DNA of 64,000 bases from Archangium violaceum (GTDB lineage: Bacteria; Myxococcota; Myxococcia; Myxococcales; Myxococcaceae), in contig NZ_CP069396.1 in NCBI RefSeq assembly GCF_016887565.1, forward strand, positions 10,026,001 to 10,090,000. The letters are read 5' to 3'. This document shows, piece by piece, positions 62,017 through 64,000 of this stretch. The notes under the pieces were generated by a model. The model was given only the letters and a program-made list of their open reading frames with translations. It was not told the origin of the DNA and ran no database searches. The position numbers and the translations under genes are program-made. How positions within the stretch are numbered: the first letter of the stretch is position 1; each line of letters begins with the position of its first letter.

Positions 62017-62513
62017 CCTGTACCTCTCCTGGCCTTGCCTCCCGTCAACAACCGGGTGGCCACGACCTTGAACTGGGCGAGCCGCTCCTTCACCGTCTTG
62101 CGCGAGCAGCCGAGGCTCTCCGCCACCTCGTCCTGCGTGAGCTCATCCAGGTAGTAGAGGATCGCGGTGTCACGCACCCGATCCTTGCACGCCGCGAGCA
62201 CCTGACCGAACAGATGCAACTGCTCGGACGGGCCCGGAGCGGCGACCTCCTCGGGAAGGGACGCCTTCACGTCCTCGGAGGGAATCTGGCGCGCGCGTCG
62301 GCGAAGCAGGTCCACGCAGTGCCGATCCGCGATGCGGTAGAGCCAGGGCAGCGGCGCTTCACCCTGGAGCGTGTGCGCGTAGCGCCAGGCGCGCAGGAAG
62401 ACTTCGTGCAACGCATCATCCGCCTCGGCCTCGGATTGCAGGAGCCGGACGCAGCGGCGGTGCACGGCATACCCGTACAGCGCATACCATTGCTCGAGCG
62501 TCGCCGCTTCCAT
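62013..62513 (-). CDS. ECF sigma factor (second caspase operon)
   Basis: The ATG at 62513 has GGAGGGG directly upstream and gives 166 residues, a normal ECF length. Region 2 reads AEADDALHEVFLRAWRYAHT ... YRIADRHCVDLLRRR; region 4 has LDELTQDEVAESLGCSRKTVKERL, a complete helix-turn-helix. It lies 7 bases after the lipoprotein gene and overlaps the anti-sigma gene by 4 bases. It should drive this operon and a small regulon of unknown promoter. Confidence 0.9.
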   Translation of the reverse strand: MEAATLEQWYALYGYAVHRRCVRLLQSEAEADDALHEVFLRAWRYAHTLQGEAPLPWLYRIADRHCVDLLRRRARQIPSEDVKASLPEEVAAPGPSEQLHLFGQVLAACKDRVRDTAILYYLDELTQDEVAESLGCSRKTVKERLAQFKVVATRLLTGGKARRGTG

Positions 62514-62520
62514 CCCCTCC

Positions 62521-63216
62521 TCACGGGCACGCGTGCCGCGAGCCCTCCAGCGCCAGCGAGGTGGAGGCCGGGAGCGAGACGAATGACGCGGGCCCGCCCT
62601 CGGGCCGCTGGACGCCGAGGAGGCTGAAGCCCCGAGGCACCTCGCGAGGCCACCGCTCCCACGCGCCCGAGCGCTCGGACGGAAGGGTCCCATCCAGGAA
62701 GAGCACGGCCAGCCCCGAATCGAGTGAGGTGGCCACCACACGCTCCCCTCCCGCCCCCTCCGAGCCCAGGTCCAGGCTCCCGTTGCCGTTGTCGTCCTGG
62801 AAGAAGACGATCCACCCGAGCGCCAGACGGCCCCGCCCACCCGACGGCTCCAGCGCGAGCTGGGCGGCCGGTACGGGAGTCGTGGACAGAGGTAGGACGA
62901 AGCTGGAGGGGAAGTGCGGCTGGAAGGACGTCGGCTGTAGGAGTGCCTCCCGCTCCGTCCCGCACGAGGACCCCTCCGCCAGCAGCAGCGAGGCGAGCCG
63001 CTCCGTGGCGGCGAGCTCCGGCGCCCACGCCAGGGTCATCGCCGTGGGGCCCTGCCCGCTACCCACCTTCGCGCGGAGCTCGCCCTCCAGGATGGCCACC
63101 GGCTCGACCGGATACGTCTCATCCGCCAGCCCATACTCCCCGCAGCCGGCCACGCCCACCGCCAGGGTGGTCAGCCACGAGGTGAGCCGCGACACGTGTG
63201 TCTGAGGATGGGTCAT
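62521..63216 (-). CDS. lipoprotein between matrixin and sigma-factor genes
   Basis: From ATG 63216 (ATGA overlap with the metalloprotease gene) the protein has 231 residues with a lipoprotein signal ending GVAGC. The mature part has a Cys-containing segment (GSSCGTEREALL) and an Asp/Asn loop DDNGNGSLDLG resembling a calcium-binding DxNxDG type turn. No family is recognised. It is in a string from matrixin to caspase and may be a partner or substrate of those proteases. Confidence 0.7.
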   Translation of the reverse strand: MTHPQTHVSRLTSWLTTLAVGVAGCGEYGLADETYPVEPVAILEGELRAKVGSGQGPTAMTLAWAPELAATERLASLLLAEGSSCGTEREALLQPTSFQPHFPSSFVLPLSTTPVPAAQLALEPSGGRGRLALGWIVFFQDDNGNGSLDLGSEGAGGERVVATSLDSGLAVLFLDGTLPSERSGAWERWPREVPRGFSLLGVQRPEGGPASFVSLPASTSLALEGSRHACP

Positions 63217-64000
63217 CCGCCGTTCTCCGGTCTCCGGCGCCGCGGCGCCAACAGTGTCACCAGCCCGAGCAGCAGCGCCCCCGCTCCCGCACCAGGGGCG
63301 GCGCTGCACCCCTGGGGCTTGCTCGTTAGCTGACGGAGCTCGGGCTCCGCCTCGACACAGTCTACAGCGGGAGCCCCGGGCGGGTAGATGGAGCACATGG
63401 CCTGCCGCGAGCCCTCGTCGATGGCACTCGAGGAGCCCTGCCCCTGGTAATGGGGATACATCGTCGAGCGGGAGTCCGGCGAGTGCGCCAGGCCCAGTGC
63501 ATGCCCCAGCTCGTGCGTCACGGCCCCCTGAAGGTCCACGGTGGGGGTCTGGGAGAAGAAGGCCACCGCGTTGAGCTCGATGTCCGTGTCGAGCACCTCG
63601 CCCGAGCGCATCCGGAAGGTGCTCGTCGTCATGGCCAGGGTCTCCGTCCCGTGCCGCCAGCAGTCCTCGCTCTCCGGCTGCGTACAGGCCCGATCCCTCA
63701 GGAGGATGATGTTCTCGTTCGGGCCAGAGGGGACGTAGCCCACCTGCCGCGAGGCCGTGACGGGCCCCTCGGAGAGGCGCAGGCTCGTGCACCCCGCGAG
63801 GATTTCATCCCAGCCCTGGAGCGCGAGGCCCACCGACGCCTGGCGCGCCGTGCAATCCGGTTCTCCGGACATGCACTGCTGCTGGTGGAAGGTGAGCGTG
63901 CTGCCCCCTGGCCACCACAGGCAATGTCCCTCCGGTGCGCTCTCGGTGGGAGGCGTGCGCGTCCGGACGAAGGGAGGTGGCGACGTCGGCTCGTCGAGAG
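63213..64000 (-). CDS. matrixin-type (M10-like) zinc metalloprotease, 5' end outside window
   Basis: The frame stays open to the right edge, reading GGSTLTFHQQQC and earlier Pro/Thr-rich sequence before any start, so the N-terminus is missing. The metzincin zinc site HELGHALGLAHS is complete and followed by STMYPHY, whose Met is the Met-turn. The C-terminus has PGAGAGALLLGLVTLLAPRRRRP, a hydrophobic stretch followed by a basic tail, like a MYXO-CTERM-type sorting tail. It should be secreted and act on extracellular or envelope proteins. First seen gene of the second caspase operon. Confidence 0.85.
   Translation of the reverse strand, partial: LDEPTSPPPFVRTRTPPTESAPEGHCLWWPGGSTLTFHQQQCMSGEPDCTARQASVGLALQGWDEILAGCTSLRLSEGPVTASRQVGYVPSGPNENIILLRDRACTQPESEDCWRHGTETLAMTTSTFRMRSGEVLDTDIELNAVAFFSQTPTVDLQGAVTHELGHALGLAHSPDSRSTMYPHYQGQGSSSAIDEGSRQAMCSIYPPGAPAVDCVEAEPELRQLTSKPQGCSAAPGAGAGALLLGLVTLLAPRRRRPENGG

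Overview
The window is very GC-rich, gene-dense bacterial DNA with strong G/C third positions, frequent GTG starts and many 4-base ATGA/GTGA gene overlaps. Large multi-domain histidine kinases, an FHA protein with an AgmX/PglI-type C-terminus, many lipoproteins, ELWxxDGT repeats, NGLAF repeats, caspase-like proteins and a SitA-like lipoprotein toxin locus point to a myxobacterium, most likely of the Cystobacterineae (Archangium/Cystobacter/Hyalangium-like). That placement is inferred from gene content, not from a marker search. I see no rRNA, tRNA, CRISPR array, integrase or insertion sequence.

Layout. 1-5.4 kb: the end of an HNH nuclease gene, an SDR/alpha-beta hydrolase pair, an N-acyl-D-amino-acid deacylase-like amidohydrolase and coaA. 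5.5-13.2 kb: envelope and lipoprotein genes, the FHA/AgmX-type protein and a transglutaminase-like membrane protein. 11.9-16.5 kb (minus): ECF sigma factor, zinc-finger anti-sigma factor, caspase-like protein with an EF-hand loop and predicted beta-barrel end, and a repeat-rich lipoprotein. 17.4-24.8 kb (plus): a five-gene overlapping operon of SWIM zinc finger, DUF5691, MoxR AAA+ ATPase, DUF5682 and VWA proteins, followed by a methyltransferase. 25.9-37.2 kb: ELWxxDGT lipoprotein, small membrane and lipoprotein genes, sensor kinases, an MMPL transporter with a sterol-desaturase-family enzyme, a GIY-YIG-like protein and a response regulator/hybrid kinase pair.

37.5-43.3 kb (plus): cupin, HAD phosphatase, RNase J, YajQ, a CBM9-like secreted protein and RimO. 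43.3-45.3 kb: a small lower-GC insert holding a probable immunity gene and a doubly broken SitA-like lipoprotein toxin gene, bracketed by a 33-bp direct duplication of the 3' end of rimO. 45.4-50.7 kb (minus): rplU-rpmA-obgE-trmH-lolA plus a lipoprotein; Obg carries a histone-H1-like Lys/Ala tail. 50.9-57.1 kb (plus): a lipoprotein, a 2OG-Fe(II) oxygenase, and a tight cluster of solute-binding protein, sensor kinase and outer-membrane protein. 57.1-64 kb (minus): a PAS/GAF kinase, then a second caspase operon read as matrixin metalloprotease, lipoprotein, ECF sigma, anti-sigma, caspase/EF-hand/barrel.

The strongest candidates for undescribed biology are the two paralogous sigma/anti-sigma/caspase-EF-hand-barrel operons, the five-gene MoxR/VWA/SWIM operon, and the decayed toxin-immunity insert at rimO.
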